Positions 1-7,882 are shown, counted from the stretch's first letter. The stretch: 28,122 bases of DNA from an uncultured Duganella sp. (GCA_946482635.1 CAMLSG010000055.1:1-28122), one strand, 5' to 3'. The notes: generated by a model from the letters alone, not told the origin. Program-made: numbers and translations.

Positions 1-521
1 AGATGCGCACCAATGTGCCGCACATCTTCGCCATCGGCGACATCGTCGGCCAGCCAATGCTCGCGCACAAAGCCGTGCACGAAGCGCACGTTGCCGCCGA
101 AGCTGCGCACGGCGAGAAGGCTCACTTCGATGCGAAGATCATTCCATCGGTGGCCTACACCGATCCGGAAGTGGCATGGGCCGGCATCACCGAAGACGAG
201 GCGAAAGCCAAGGGCATCAAGGTCGAGAAGGGCCACTTCCCATGGGCTGCCAGCGGCCGCGCCGTTGCCAACGGCCGTGACGAAGGCTTCACCAAGCTGC
301 TGTTCGATGCGGAGACCCACCGCATCATCGGCGGCACCATCGTCGGCACCCACGCCGGCGACATGATCGGTGAAATCGCCCTGGCGATCGAAATGGGCGC
401 CGACGGCATCGACATCGGCAAGACCATCCACCCGCACCCGACCCTGGGTGAATCGATCGGCATGGCAGCGGAAGCCTACGAAGGCGTCTGCACCGACCTG
501 CCGCCGCCGCGCAAGCGCTAA
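1..521 (+). CDS. lpdA: Dihydrolipoyl dehydrogenase, C-terminal part (5' end outside window)
   Basis: This is the C-terminal portion of the FAD flavoprotein E3, which reoxidises dihydrolipoamide in 2-oxoacid dehydrogenase complexes and passes electrons to NAD+. The frame is already open at base 1, so the start lies upstream. Visible are the FAD-binding FAIGDIVGQPMLAHKA segment, where the conserved GD contacts the FAD, and the whole dimerisation domain. That domain carries PSVAYTDPEVAWAG and the HPHPTLGE motif, whose His and Glu form the active-site base pair completed across the dimer. The product ends in DLPPPRKR, typical of the proteobacterial enzyme. The stop at 519-521 lies 4 bases from the stop of the convergent gene at 526. 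Partner E1 and E2 genes would be expected upstream, outside the window. The identification is secure. Confidence 0.96.
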   Translation, partial: MRTNVPHIFAIGDIVGQPMLAHKAVHEAHVAAEAAHGEKAHFDAKIIPSVAYTDPEVAWAGITEDEAKAKGIKVEKGHFPWAASGRAVANGRDEGFTKLLFDAETHRIIGGTIVGTHAGDMIGEIALAIEMGADGIDIGKTIHPHPTLGESIGMAAEAYEGVCTDLPPPRKR

Positions 522-525
522 TCCG

Positions 526-1080
526 TTAGTGCGATGGGAGGACAGCCTGGCGCGTATCGACCGCGATCCAGTTGTCCTCCCAGGTCTTTCCATTGTCGGC
601 GGAGTAGGCCTGCTCGAAGCGCCACTGGTCCGCGCCAAGCGGGATAATCAGGAAGCGCACCATGACCTTGCGGCCATCCAGCAGGTCCTGGCCGAAGAAA
701 GTGCCGCGTCCCTGCTTGAAGCTGCCCTGCATTGGCTCCGTCATCGCGCCGTTGGCGAGATTCGCGAAATGCAGGCTCCATTGCCCGTTCGCTGGCTGGT
801 ACAGGCGAAGTGAAACTCCGGAAATCCTGCCTGCAGGGCCCTGCACATCAAATTCAACGATATTCGCCCGTTTGCCCATTAGCGGCGTGACGGTCGTCGT
901 GCCGGCATATTCAAGCCATTCATGGCTGCCGGTAAGGGGCTTGCTGAGTCGCCGCAGTTTGGTTTGCCAGGTCCCCAATTCCCAATTGAAGTCCTGTTGG
1001 CCATCGCTCGCTGAAGGAGCTGCTGCGGGGGCGCCGAGCTGGGAGAAGAAGACCAGGAGCGCAATGAGAAGGGTTTTCAT
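526..1080 (-). CDS. Exported protein of unknown function (184 aa)
   Basis: I do not recognise a characterised family. The N-terminus MKTLLIALLVFFSQLGAPAAA is a clear Sec signal peptide, so the mature protein should be periplasmic or secreted. The rest is rich in alternating beta-strand patterns and aromatic residues (DFNWELGTWQTKLRRL, WSLHFANLANG, WRFEQAYSADNGKTWEDNW), which suggests a small beta-barrel or lipocalin-like fold, reminiscent of DUF1579-type proteins; that is an impression, not an assignment. A Trp-rich GTWQTKLRRLSKPLTGSHEW stretch near the N-terminus could be a ligand or surface element. The gene is convergent with lpdA, with a 4-base gap. The minus-strand upstream region has TAAGAT followed by CG as a possible -10, but no strong Shine-Dalgarno sequence. 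Confidence 0.75.
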   Translation of the reverse strand: MKTLLIALLVFFSQLGAPAAAPSASDGQQDFNWELGTWQTKLRRLSKPLTGSHEWLEYAGTTTVTPLMGKRANIVEFDVQGPAGRISGVSLRLYQPANGQWSLHFANLANGAMTEPMQGSFKQGRGTFFGQDLLDGRKVMVRFLIIPLGADQWRFEQAYSADNGKTWEDNWIAVDTRQAVLPSH

Positions 1081-1158
1081 GGTGATGATCCGGGCGTCGA
1101 AATGTGATACACGATCTTAGTCTCGACACAGTTGCCCGGACAGGGCCATGACCCGAAG

Positions 1159-1188
1159 TTTTCCTGGGGCCACGGGCGCCCAGGAAAT
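1159..1188 (-). terminator. Stem-loop downstream of the DUF3144-type gene
   Basis: Nine-base perfect arms (1160-1168 TTTCCTGGG and 1179-1187 CCCAGGAAA) surround a 10-base loop, just after the stop codon at 1202 on the minus strand. There is no clear U-tract after the stem, so it may be a weak terminator or a 3'-end stabilising hairpin. Confidence 0.4.
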
Positions 1189-1201
1189 GAGGCTTTTCGA
1201 G

Positions 1202-1516
1202 TTATTTCTGGTTACGGTATTGCTCGAAGTGCTGGCTGTAATCTTGCCAGTTGTCGTCGAACATCTTGCTGAACTGGTCCATGAAGTAAGCCTTGGCTTC
1301 TTCTTTCTTGCCGTTGTAGGTTTCCAGGTCACCCTGGGCGCGGGCTACCAGGAAGATGTTGTAGCGGGCGGCGGCGAACAGGAGGCTGGCGCCAACCAGT
1401 TGCGGGGCGCCTTTATTGCTGTTTTCGTGGGCGTTGGCCAGTGCAATGTAGGCGTCGATGTTCTCGAAGAATTTCTGGTCGTCGTTCTGTTGCTGTTGGG
1501 TTGCTTGTTCGCTCAT
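1202..1516 (-). CDS. DUF3144-type protein (104 aa)
   Basis: This is a small acidic cytoplasmic protein with no signal peptide or membrane segment. The arrangement FFENIDAYIALANAHENSN, then ASLLFAAARYNIFLVA, then AKAYFMDQFSKMFDDNWQDYSQHF matches what I remember of the DUF3144 family: an N-terminal helix with a LAN motif, a central FxxAARxN helix and a C-terminal YF-x3-F-x-KM-x-D/E-N-x-x-DY helix. The family function is unknown and nothing here adds to it. The N-terminus is Gln-rich (ATQQQQNDDQ). The start at 1516 gives the usual short leader before the first helix; the Shine-Dalgarno signal is weak. The upstream minus-strand sequence contains TAGTAT as a possible -10. Confidence 0.82.
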   Translation of the reverse strand: MSEQATQQQQNDDQKFFENIDAYIALANAHENSNKGAPQLVGASLLFAAARYNIFLVARAQGDLETYNGKKEEAKAYFMDQFSKMFDDNWQDYSQHFEQYRNQK

Positions 1517-1582
1517 GATTTACTACCAATTAGTTGATACTAGGGGTGGGCATCGTGACACAGGAAACGCGTTGCTGCAATA

Positions 1583-1608
1583 AAAAACCGGGCTTTTGCC
1601 CGGTTTGT
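1583..1608 (-). terminator. Rho-independent terminator after the 60-aa gene
   Basis: Read on the minus strand, a GC-rich stem CCGGGC/GCCCGG with an AAAA loop is followed by TTTTTTA. It begins only a few bases after the stop codon at 1611. This is a textbook intrinsic terminator. Confidence 0.9.
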
Positions 1609-1610
1609 TG

Positions 1611-1793
1611 TCAGCTCGCTATGAAGCGTTCTGGGATTTCGATGCCGCCGCTATTGGCAGCTTCCGCATAGGCCTTCAGTTCATTGATCGCGGCATCCAG
1701 GTGTTCCTTGTTGGGGTTTTCCTGGAAGCCTTTGATGCGCTCGTTGATCGTGGCAATTTTCCTGCTCCATTCGAGCCGATCGACCTTGCTCAT
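1611..1793 (-). CDS. Small alpha-helical protein of unknown function (60 aa)
   Basis: The protein starts MSKVDRLEWSRKIATINERI and ends GGIEIPERFIAS. It is mostly charged helix with a heptad-like pattern, without signal peptide or membrane segment. I do not recognise the family. The open frame extends further upstream, but the start at 1793 is chosen because GGGAGGT sits directly upstream at good spacing and the upstream codons look non-coding. An intrinsic terminator follows the stop immediately, so the gene is a self-contained monocistronic unit. The strong ribosome binding site and tight terminator make it a real gene despite its size. It could bind a partner protein or nucleic acid; nothing in the sequence decides this. 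Confidence 0.78.
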   Translation of the reverse strand: MSKVDRLEWSRKIATINERIKGFQENPNKEHLDAAINELKAYAEAANSGGIEIPERFIAS

Positions 1794-1859
1794 ACAACCT
1801 CCCACTTTAATTTTGGTTCTCGAGAAGGCCAGTATCCGGCAGCTAGCCGTTGGGCCACC

Positions 1860-1873
1860 GTGCGCTAGCGCAC
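1860..1873. promoter_or_regulatory. 14-bp perfect palindrome between TetR gene and 60-aa gene
   Basis: GTGCGCTAGCGCAC is a perfect palindrome. It sits 67 bases upstream of the start of the 60-aa gene and about 30 bases after the TetR stop. There is no U-tract, so a terminator is unlikely; a protein-binding site is possible. Confidence 0.35.
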
Positions 1874-1902
1874 ATACGCTGCCGCGCACGCTTAAGGGCT
1901 AC

Positions 1903-2547
1903 TTAACGCTTCAAAACGCCGTTCAGGAACAGGTCGACGCCTTGCTCGATCTCCTCCGGCGTGGTGGCTACGCCGCAGCGCGAATCGAACAGGAAGCGGC
2001 GCAGCTGGTCGCCCATCAGGCAGTTCATCAGGTGGATCGCCAGCCGCTCCGGCGATGCCCTGGTATCGAGTTGGGCGCTGACGTCGGGGCGCGCGAAGTA
2101 GCGCGCTACCAGTTCGCGCGTCTGGCGCGGCCCGGCGTCCCAGAACGCTTCCGCCAGGTCCGGATTGGCATGGGCTTCCGCCACCACGATCTGGTAGAGC
2201 GAGGTGGCTTCTGGCGTGCTGACCAGGCGGTGGAAGCGCAGGCCGAACTCCAGCAGCGTCTCGCGCACAGGGCGGTCCAGGGTCTCCATCCCGGCCGGAT
2301 CGAAAGCGCCGGCGCGGTGGCGCAACAGGATCGCTTTGAGGAGGCCGGCCTTGCCGCCGAACTTCACATAGATGGTGCGCACGGCAACCCTTGCTTCTTT
2401 TGCAATGGCTTCCAGGCTGACCTTGGCGTAACCCTTTTCCAATATGAGCCGGGCCGCCGTGTCCAGCAGGTCGTTCAGGCGTGCTTCTGCCTCGGCGGCC
2501 TTGGGGCGCCCGGCTTTGACTGGCTCGATAACTTGTTCAACAGACAT
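1903..2547 (-). CDS. TetR/AcrR-family repressor of the adjacent efflux operon
   Basis: This is a 214-aa one-component regulator. The N-terminal helix-turn-helix spans about residues 25-72 (LLDTAARLILEKGYAKVSLEAIAKEARVAVRTIYVKFGGKAGLL), with the family hallmark of a Tyr/Phe-rich recognition helix end. The C-terminal two-thirds are helical, as expected for the ligand-binding and dimerisation domain, and contain the RETLLEFGLRF and LNGVL segments of the AefR-like C-terminal type. It is transcribed divergently from the EmrA-EmrB-OMF operon, which is the classic arrangement for a repressor that responds to a pump substrate. The palindrome at 2640-2658 inside the operon promoter is the likely operator. 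Its own Shine-Dalgarno signal is weak. The ligand is unknown. Confidence 0.93.
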   Translation of the reverse strand: MSVEQVIEPVKAGRPKAAEAEARLNDLLDTAARLILEKGYAKVSLEAIAKEARVAVRTIYVKFGGKAGLLKAILLRHRAGAFDPAGMETLDRPVRETLLEFGLRFHRLVSTPEATSLYQIVVAEAHANPDLAEAFWDAGPRQTRELVARYFARPDVSAQLDTRASPERLAIHLMNCLMGDQLRRFLFDSRCGVATTPEEIEQGVDLFLNGVLKR

Positions 2548-2633
2548 GATTGAAAACCGTACGTAATGCCCGAAGGCTAGCAGATAGCCCTCACTTTATG
2601 CCAAATAAAAATGAAATGCAATCGTTTCATTTC

Positions 2634-2662
2634 TTGACTTTGGTCATTGATTGACCAATAAT
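2634..2662 (+). promoter_or_regulatory. Sigma70-type promoter of the efflux operon
   Basis: The -35 hexamer is TTGACT (2634-2639) and the -10 hexamer is AATAAT (2657-2662), separated by exactly 17 bases. Transcription should begin near 2669. That rules out the upstream in-frame ATG at 2661, which lies within the -10, and supports the start at 2700. Confidence 0.8.
2640..2658. promoter_or_regulatory. Probable TetR operator
   Basis: TTGGTCATTGATTGACCAA has perfect 7-bp arms around a 5-bp centre and fills the spacer of the promoter between -35 and -10. A bound dimer would exclude RNA polymerase. A second, weaker dyad (ATGAAA at 2611-2616, TTTCAT at 2625-2630) lies just upstream. Confidence 0.75.
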
Positions 2663-2699
2663 GCACACGACTCATTTCATTTTCAGGGAGTTTCCCACC

Positions 2700-3827
2700 A
2701 TGTCCCAGCACAACCCAGCCGAACAAAAAGTGCTCAGCGCCGTGCCAGAAGCCGCCGCGCCTACCGCCACTCCTCCTAACCGTCGCGTGCTCGTGATCGC
2801 CGGCCTGATCGCCCTGGCAGCGCTGGGCGCCGGCGGCCGCATGTGGTACCGCAGCCATCATTACGTGGAAACGGAGAATGCCTACGTGGCAGGCCACGTG
2901 CATCCTGTGTCCTCGCGCATTTCGGGCGTGGTGACCAAGGTGCTGGTGGACGACAACCAGCTTGTGAAAGCCGGCGACGTGATCGCCGAACTCGATCCCT
3001 TCGACCAGCAGGTGAAGGTAGAGCAGATCCAGGCGCAGATCGCCAGCGTGCAGCAGCAAGTGCTGCAGGCCGACGCCCAGATCGCACAAGTGAATGCACA
3101 AGCCAGCGCCGCAGCCGCGCAAGTCGCGCAGGCGCAAGCCAACCAGCTGCGCGCTTCGCAGGATGCCGAGCGCTATGGCCAGCTGTATACCAGCCAGATG
3201 AAGGCCGTATCGAAAGCGGAACTGGATGCGGCCAACGCGGCCCGCGCCAGCGCCACCGCCGACGTGGCGGCGCGCAAGGACAGCGCCGTTGCGGCGAAAG
3301 CGCAAATCGGTTCCGCTACCTCCGCCCGCGAAGTGCTGAAGGCGCAAGTCAAAGTGCTGCAGGTGCAGCTGAAGGACGCGCAGCAGCAGCTGGCCTACAA
3401 CCGCATCGTCGCCCCGGTCGATGGCCGTGTCGGCAAGCGCACCCTGGAAGTGGGCCAGCGCGTGCAGCCGGGCCAGCAACTGGTGGCGCTGGTGCAGGAC
3501 AATGTCTGGGTCACCGCCAACTTCAAGGAAACCCAGCTCGCCGACATGCGCGTTGGCCAGGAAGTGAGCTTGAGCATCGACGCACTGCCAGGCAAGGAAC
3601 TGGTTGGCCGCGTTGATTCGTTCTCGCCAGCCTCCGGCGCACAGTTCGCGCTGCTGCCGGCCGATAACGCGACCGGCAACTTCACCAAGATCGTGCAGCG
3701 CGTGCCGGTGAAGATCACCTTCAAGCCGGAAGACCTGAAGGCCTACGAAGGCCGCCTGGTGCCTGGCATGTCGGCCATCGCTGAAGTCAGCATCAAATCG
3801 AACACTCAAGCAGCCAACGCAAAATGA
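2700..3827 (+). CDS. emrA: EmrA-like membrane fusion protein (HlyD family)
   Basis: This is the periplasmic adaptor that links an inner membrane MFS pump to an outer membrane channel. It has 375 residues. A short cytoplasmic N-terminus is followed by one membrane segment at about 29-46 (VLVIAGLIALAALGAG). Next come a barrel-sandwich half (VSSRISGVVTKVLVDDNQLVKAGDVIAELD), a long Ala/Gln-rich coiled-coil hairpin, the second lipoyl half (IVAPVDGRVGKRTLEVGQRV) and a beta-barrel domain (WVTANFKETQLADMRVGQ, typical of EmrA). The start at 2700 has AGGGAG 9 bases upstream. It is first in the operon, and its stop overlaps the start of the pump gene by ATGA, so the two are translationally coupled. Substrate is not predictable from sequence. 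Confidence 0.94.
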   Translation: MSQHNPAEQKVLSAVPEAAAPTATPPNRRVLVIAGLIALAALGAGGRMWYRSHHYVETENAYVAGHVHPVSSRISGVVTKVLVDDNQLVKAGDVIAELDPFDQQVKVEQIQAQIASVQQQVLQADAQIAQVNAQASAAAAQVAQAQANQLRASQDAERYGQLYTSQMKAVSKAELDAANAARASATADVAARKDSAVAAKAQIGSATSAREVLKAQVKVLQVQLKDAQQQLAYNRIVAPVDGRVGKRTLEVGQRVQPGQQLVALVQDNVWVTANFKETQLADMRVGQEVSLSIDALPGKELVGRVDSFSPASGAQFALLPADNATGNFTKIVQRVPVKITFKPEDLKAYEGRLVPGMSAIAEVSIKSNTQAANAK

Positions 3828-5398
3828 GCGCCCCAATGACGGTGCCTGAAGGCCGGGTATCCGGCCGCACCTGGATCGCAGTGGCAGCGGGCATGCTCGG
3901 CGCCTTCATGGCCGTGCTGGACATCCAGATCACCAACTCCTCGCTGCGCGACATCCTGGGCGCGCTGAACGCCACGCAGGAAGAGGGCTCCTGGATTTCG
4001 ACCGCCTACCTGGTGGCCGAGATCATCGTGATCCCGCTGACGGCGCTGCTGACGCGCACCTTCGGCATGCGCGGCTACATGATGGGCACCACGGCGCTGT
4101 TCCTGGTGTTCTCGACCCTGTGCGGCGCGGCGTGGAACCTGCAAAGCATGATCATGTTCCGCATGATGCAGGGCTTTACCGGCGGCGCGCTGATCCCGAT
4201 GGCGATGACGCTGGTGATGGCCAAGCTGCCGCCATCGAAACGCGCAGTCGGCATGGCGATCTTCGGCCTGACCGCAACGCTGGCGCCTTCCATGGGCCCG
4301 ACCCTGGGCGGCTACCTGAGCGAGCTGTATGGCTGGCCATCGATCTTCTACATCAACTGGGTGCCCGGCATCCTGCTGATTGCGGGCGTGGCCTATGGCC
4401 TCGACCACGAAGAGCGCAAGCTCAGCGAGTTGTTCAACGCCGACTGGCTGGGCATCGCCTTCATGGCGCTGGGCCTGGGCTGCCTGACCATCTTCCTGGA
4501 AGAGGGCAACAGCAAGGACTGGTTCGAGTCCGGCTTCATCATCGCTTTCGCCGGCCTGGCCATTGTCGGCTTGCTGGGCTGGGTGCTGACCAGTGCCATG
4601 CGGCCGCAGCCCTTCGTCAACCTGGGGCTGTTCACGCAGCGTAATTTCCTGGTGGCGTCGGCGCTGGCCGCGGTGATGGGCATGGGCCTGTATGGCTCGT
4701 CCTTCCTGCTGCCGCTGTACCTGGGCCAGATCGCCGGCTACTCGCCGATGCAGATCGGTGAAGTAATCATGTGGGCCGGCCTGCCGCAACTGTTCATCAT
4801 GCCGTTCGCGGCCAAGCTGTCGATGAAGGTCGACAACCGCATCCTGTGCTCGATCGGGCTGGGGCTGTTCGGCGTTTCCTGCATCATGAACGCTTATATG
4901 GACGCGACCACCGGCTACGACCAGCTGCTGCTGTCGCAGGTCGTACGCGCGCTCGGCCAGCCTTTCGTGATGCTGACGCTGTCGAACTTTGCGATGAACG
5001 GCATTGCGCCGAAAGACACCGCATCGGCATCGAGCCTGTTCAACATGATCCGCAACCTGGGCGGCTCGATCGGCATCGCCCTGCTGGCAACCCAGTTGAC
5101 GCAGCGCGAGCACTTCCACTCGGCCCGCCTGGGCGAGGCAGTCAACAGCTTCTCCGCCGCGACCCAGTTGCGCCTGGATCAGTTGACGCAGAACTTCATC
5201 GGCAAGGGCTTCGACCCGGTCACGGCATCGGACAAGGCGCTGAAGGCGGTGGATGGCATCGTGCGGCGCGAGTCCTTCGTGATGGCATACAACGATGGCT
5301 TCCTGATCGTGGGCGCCATCCTGTTGTCCTGCATCCTGATCCTGTGGCTGTCCGACAAGGTGAAGTCTCCTTCGGGCGGCGGCGCCGGTGCGCACTAA
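3824..5398 (+). CDS. emrB: EmrB-like MFS multidrug transporter (DHA2, 14 TM)
   Basis: This proton-driven drug efflux pump of the major facilitator superfamily has 524 aa, a length typical of the 14-helix DHA2 branch. The first helix carries GMLGAFMAVLDIQITNSSL, the DHA2 motif D1. The motif C region appears as ATLAPSMGPTLGGYLSELYGW followed by FYINWVPG, both characteristic of EmrB and QacA relatives. A large periplasmic loop near the C-terminus (THLTQREHFHSARLGE-type region) precedes the last helix, as in EmrB. It overlaps the adaptor gene by four bases and is followed after 20 bases by the outer membrane partner, so the three form a full tripartite pump. The product ends in KSPSGGGAGAH. Confidence 0.95.
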   Translation: MSAPMTVPEGRVSGRTWIAVAAGMLGAFMAVLDIQITNSSLRDILGALNATQEEGSWISTAYLVAEIIVIPLTALLTRTFGMRGYMMGTTALFLVFSTLCGAAWNLQSMIMFRMMQGFTGGALIPMAMTLVMAKLPPSKRAVGMAIFGLTATLAPSMGPTLGGYLSELYGWPSIFYINWVPGILLIAGVAYGLDHEERKLSELFNADWLGIAFMALGLGCLTIFLEEGNSKDWFESGFIIAFAGLAIVGLLGWVLTSAMRPQPFVNLGLFTQRNFLVASALAAVMGMGLYGSSFLLPLYLGQIAGYSPMQIGEVIMWAGLPQLFIMPFAAKLSMKVDNRILCSIGLGLFGVSCIMNAYMDATTGYDQLLLSQVVRALGQPFVMLTLSNFAMNGIAPKDTASASSLFNMIRNLGGSIGIALLATQLTQREHFHSARLGEAVNSFSAATQLRLDQLTQNFIGKGFDPVTASDKALKAVDGIVRRESFVMAYNDGFLIVGAILLSCILILWLSDKVKSPSGGGAGAH

Positions 5399-5418
5399 AA
5401 AGAATTGAAGGAAAAAGT

Positions 5419-6840
5419 ATGAACATCAAGATGATTGCAATGGCAGTTGGCGCAGCGGCGGTATTGGCCGGCTGCGGCACCGTAGGCAGCGACTTCAAGG
5501 CGCCTGCCGGAATGCAGGAACAGGCTTTCCGCCATGCGCCGCAGGGTGCAGCGGCTGGCGAAGCCCAACTGCCGGCGCAGTGGTGGACCGTGTTCAGCGA
5601 CGACACGCTGAACCGGCTTGAACACCAGGCCCTGCGCGACAGCCCGACCGTGAAGGCGGCGGCGCAGCGCCTGTTCCAGGCCGAAGCGCAACTGGGACTG
5701 GCCAAAGCCAGCCAGCTGCCGTCCGTGACGGTAAGCACCGGCGTATCGAACTCGCGCACCTCGGCCAATACCTCGCAAGGTATCGCGCTGGGCCACCGCT
5801 CGATCCATGGCAATAACTACTCGGTCACCGCAGGCTTCTCGTATGAGCTGGACCTGTTCGGCCGCGTGCGCCGCGCAGTGGAATCGGCCGACGCACAGGC
5901 CCTGGCGGCCAGCCACGACCGCGATGGCGTGCTGTTGCTGCTGTCGTCGCAGATCGCCACCACCTACTGGCAGTTGCGCGGCCTGGACGCCGAAATGGCG
6001 ATCCTGCACGGCGCGCTTGCAACCCGCAAAGAGACCGAAGAACTGGTGAACGCCCGCTTCAACGCCGGCCTGTCGAATGAGCTGGACACCTCGCGCGCCC
6101 GCATCGAACGCGCCAACGCCGAAGCCGACCTGGAAGAAGTGCAACGCCAGCGCAACACGCTGGAACACGCGCTGGCGGTACTGGTAGGCGCGTCGCCATC
6201 GACGATGCAACTGGAACCGGCAACCGCCACCGAACTGCCTGCGCCGCCGATGATTCCATCCGGCGTGCCGGCCAACCTGCTGGCCCATCGTCCCGACCTG
6301 GCAGCAAGCGTCGCCACGCTGCGCGCGACCAACGCCAACGTCGGCGTGGCGGAAGGCGCCTTCTACCCCTCGATCAGCCTGACCGGCAATTTCGGCTACG
6401 CGTCGGAGAGCCTGGGCGACATCGCCAAAGGCGGCTCGCGCGTGTTCAGCCTCGGCCCGCTGGCATTGTCGCTGCCGATCTTCGACGGCGGCCGCAACCA
6501 GTCCAACCTGACGGTAGCCAAGGCCCGCTACGAAGAAGCGGTAGCCAACCACGAAGGCAAGCTGCTGACTGCACTGCGTGAAGTGGAAGACGCCCTGTCC
6601 GACGTGCAGCAGCGCACGCAGCAAGGCAAGGTACAAGCGACTTCCCGCGAAGCCGCCACCCGCGCCTACGACGTCGCCCGCGCCCGCTACGAGCGCGGCA
6701 TCAGCACCTACCTCGACGTCACCGACGCCCAGCGCAGCGCCCTGGCCGCCGACCGCGCCGCCGTGCAGATCAACACCCAGCGCATGCTGGCCACGGTCAG
6801 CTTCGCCCGCGCCCTCGGCGGCGGCTGGCAAGCGCCTTAA
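5419..6840 (+). CDS. NodT-type outer membrane efflux lipoprotein
   Basis: This is the outer membrane channel of the tripartite pump, of the RND/MFS outer membrane factor family, 473 aa. The N-terminus MNIKMIAMAVGAAAVLAGCG is a lipoprotein signal with lipobox LAGC. Two homologous outer-membrane-efflux halves follow; typical segments are WWTVFSDDTLNRLEHQALRDSPTV, YELDLFGRVRRAVESADA and YPSISLTGNFGYAS with PIFDGGRNQSNL. The start at 5419 is supported by AAGGA at 5408-5412 and by the signal sequence; an in-frame opening extends far upstream inside the pump gene and is not coding. It closes the operon and is followed by the palindromic element at 6842-6956, which could end transcription. Confidence 0.95.
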   Translation: MNIKMIAMAVGAAAVLAGCGTVGSDFKAPAGMQEQAFRHAPQGAAAGEAQLPAQWWTVFSDDTLNRLEHQALRDSPTVKAAAQRLFQAEAQLGLAKASQLPSVTVSTGVSNSRTSANTSQGIALGHRSIHGNNYSVTAGFSYELDLFGRVRRAVESADAQALAASHDRDGVLLLLSSQIATTYWQLRGLDAEMAILHGALATRKETEELVNARFNAGLSNELDTSRARIERANAEADLEEVQRQRNTLEHALAVLVGASPSTMQLEPATATELPAPPMIPSGVPANLLAHRPDLAASVATLRATNANVGVAEGAFYPSISLTGNFGYASESLGDIAKGGSRVFSLGPLALSLPIFDGGRNQSNLTVAKARYEEAVANHEGKLLTALREVEDALSDVQQRTQQGKVQATSREAATRAYDVARARYERGISTYLDVTDAQRSALAADRAAVQINTQRMLATVSFARALGGGWQAP

Positions 6841-6841
6841 C

Positions 6842-6956
6842 AGCCGACTCCGTGTCAACCTTGGGGTCAGACCCTTTGGTTGACACGGGCTCGTCCGCTT
6901 TCCTGCTGGGGCCGTGTCAACGTAAGAGCCTGACCCCAAGGTTGACACGGGCTGGG
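6842..6956. repeat. Compound REP-like inverted repeat
   Basis: Two hairpins lie back to back. The first has 11-bp perfect arms (6850-6860 and 6878-6888) whose loop contains GGGTCAGACCC, itself a palindrome (6864-6874). The second has 10-bp perfect arms (6912-6921 and 6941-6950) and a loop containing CTGACCCC. In addition, 6850-6870 and 6930-6950 form a perfect 21-bp inverted repeat, so the whole element can fold as two small hairpins or as one long one. It lies between two convergent genes, where REP/BIME elements and bidirectional terminators are common. Confidence 0.85.
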
Positions 6957-6963
6957 CTGTAGC

Positions 6964-7848
6964 TCAGCTGGGTCCCAGGCGGGCGATCATGAAGTCGATG
7001 AAGCTGGTCAGCTTGGGCGTGGGCTGGCGGTTGCGCGGGTAGAGCAGGTGCATGGGACGTGGCGTGGGCAGGTAGTCGTCCAGCACGCGCACCAGGCGGC
7101 CGGCGGCGATGTCTTGCGCCAACGCTGTTTCGGCTTGCATGATCAGGCCGAAGCCTTTCAGCGCGGCTTGCTTCAGCGCGTAGCTGTTGTTGGCGCGCAG
7201 GCGGCTAAGTGGTACCTTGCGGCCGTCTTTCTCCCCCTTCAGCCGCCAGCGTGCTTGCGGTACCCAACCGCTGAATTCCAGGCATTCGTGTTGCGCGAGG
7301 TCGGCCGGACCTTGCGGTACGCCGCGCCGCGCGAGATAGTCGGGCGATGCGCAAATCGCTAAGCCATAGGGGCGCAGCGGCCGCGCCACCAGCGATGAAT
7401 CTTCCAGCTTGCCAATACGCACGGCAACATCGAAGCCTTCTTCCACCATGTCGATCATGCGGTCGTTCAGGTTCAGGTCAACGCTGACTTCGGGATACAT
7501 CTCGAGGAAGTCAGGAATCATCGGGCTGAGCCATTCCATCCCGAACGAAACCGCAGCCGACACTTTCAATACGCCGCGCGGTGCGACGCGCATGGTTTCA
7601 GCCAGGCTTTCCGCTGCGTGGATCTGCGCCAGGATGGCGCGGCATTGCTCGGCATATTGGCGGCCGATCTCGGTCAGCGATTGGCGCCGCGTGGTGCGCG
7701 TCAGCAGGGCGGCGCCGAGCCGCTGTTCCAGTTCCCTCACATGCTTGCCGACCATGACGGCGGAGATGCCGAACCGTTCCGCCGCAGCCGTGAAGCTGCC
7801 CGTGTCGACGGCGGCGACAAATACCTCCATGCTGCGTAGCTTGTCCAT
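6964..7848 (-). CDS. LysR-family transcriptional regulator
   Basis: The protein has 294 aa, the usual LysR length. The winged helix-turn-helix covers about residues 1-60 (MDKLRSMEVFVAAVDTGSFTAAAERFGISAVMVGKHVRELE, then TRTTRRQSLTEIGRQY). The periplasmic-binding-like effector domain follows, with GVLKVSAAVSFGMEWLSPMIPDFLEMYPEVSVDL and FDVAVRIGKLEDSSLVARPL, which place it in the CrgA/AaeR-like group. It is divergent from two SDR-fold genes, and the shared 101-base region contains a T-N11-A dyad. By the usual logic of this family it probably regulates the SDR pair and itself. There is no Shine-Dalgarno sequence before the start. The effector is unknown. Confidence 0.93.
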   Translation of the reverse strand: MDKLRSMEVFVAAVDTGSFTAAAERFGISAVMVGKHVRELEQRLGAALLTRTTRRQSLTEIGRQYAEQCRAILAQIHAAESLAETMRVAPRGVLKVSAAVSFGMEWLSPMIPDFLEMYPEVSVDLNLNDRMIDMVEEGFDVAVRIGKLEDSSLVARPLRPYGLAICASPDYLARRGVPQGPADLAQHECLEFSGWVPQARWRLKGEKDGRKVPLSRLRANNSYALKQAALKGFGLIMQAETALAQDIAAGRLVRVLDDYLPTPRPMHLLYPRNRQPTPKLTSFIDFMIARLGPS

Positions 7849-7869
7849 TGCTAACTATGAGTTTGTAAT

Positions 7870-7882
7870 TATCTAAATGATA
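7870..7882. promoter_or_regulatory. Candidate LysR-binding box
   Basis: TATCTAAATGATA is a T-N11-A sequence with dyad symmetry (TATC/GATA), the classical LysR box form. It lies just upstream of a possible SDR promoter (-35 TTTATT at 7888-7893, -10 CATACT at 7911-7916, 17-base spacer). A GATAAT on the minus strand at 7868-7873 could be the -10 of the LysR gene, so binding could also autorepress. The assignment is by position and form only. Confidence 0.5.
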
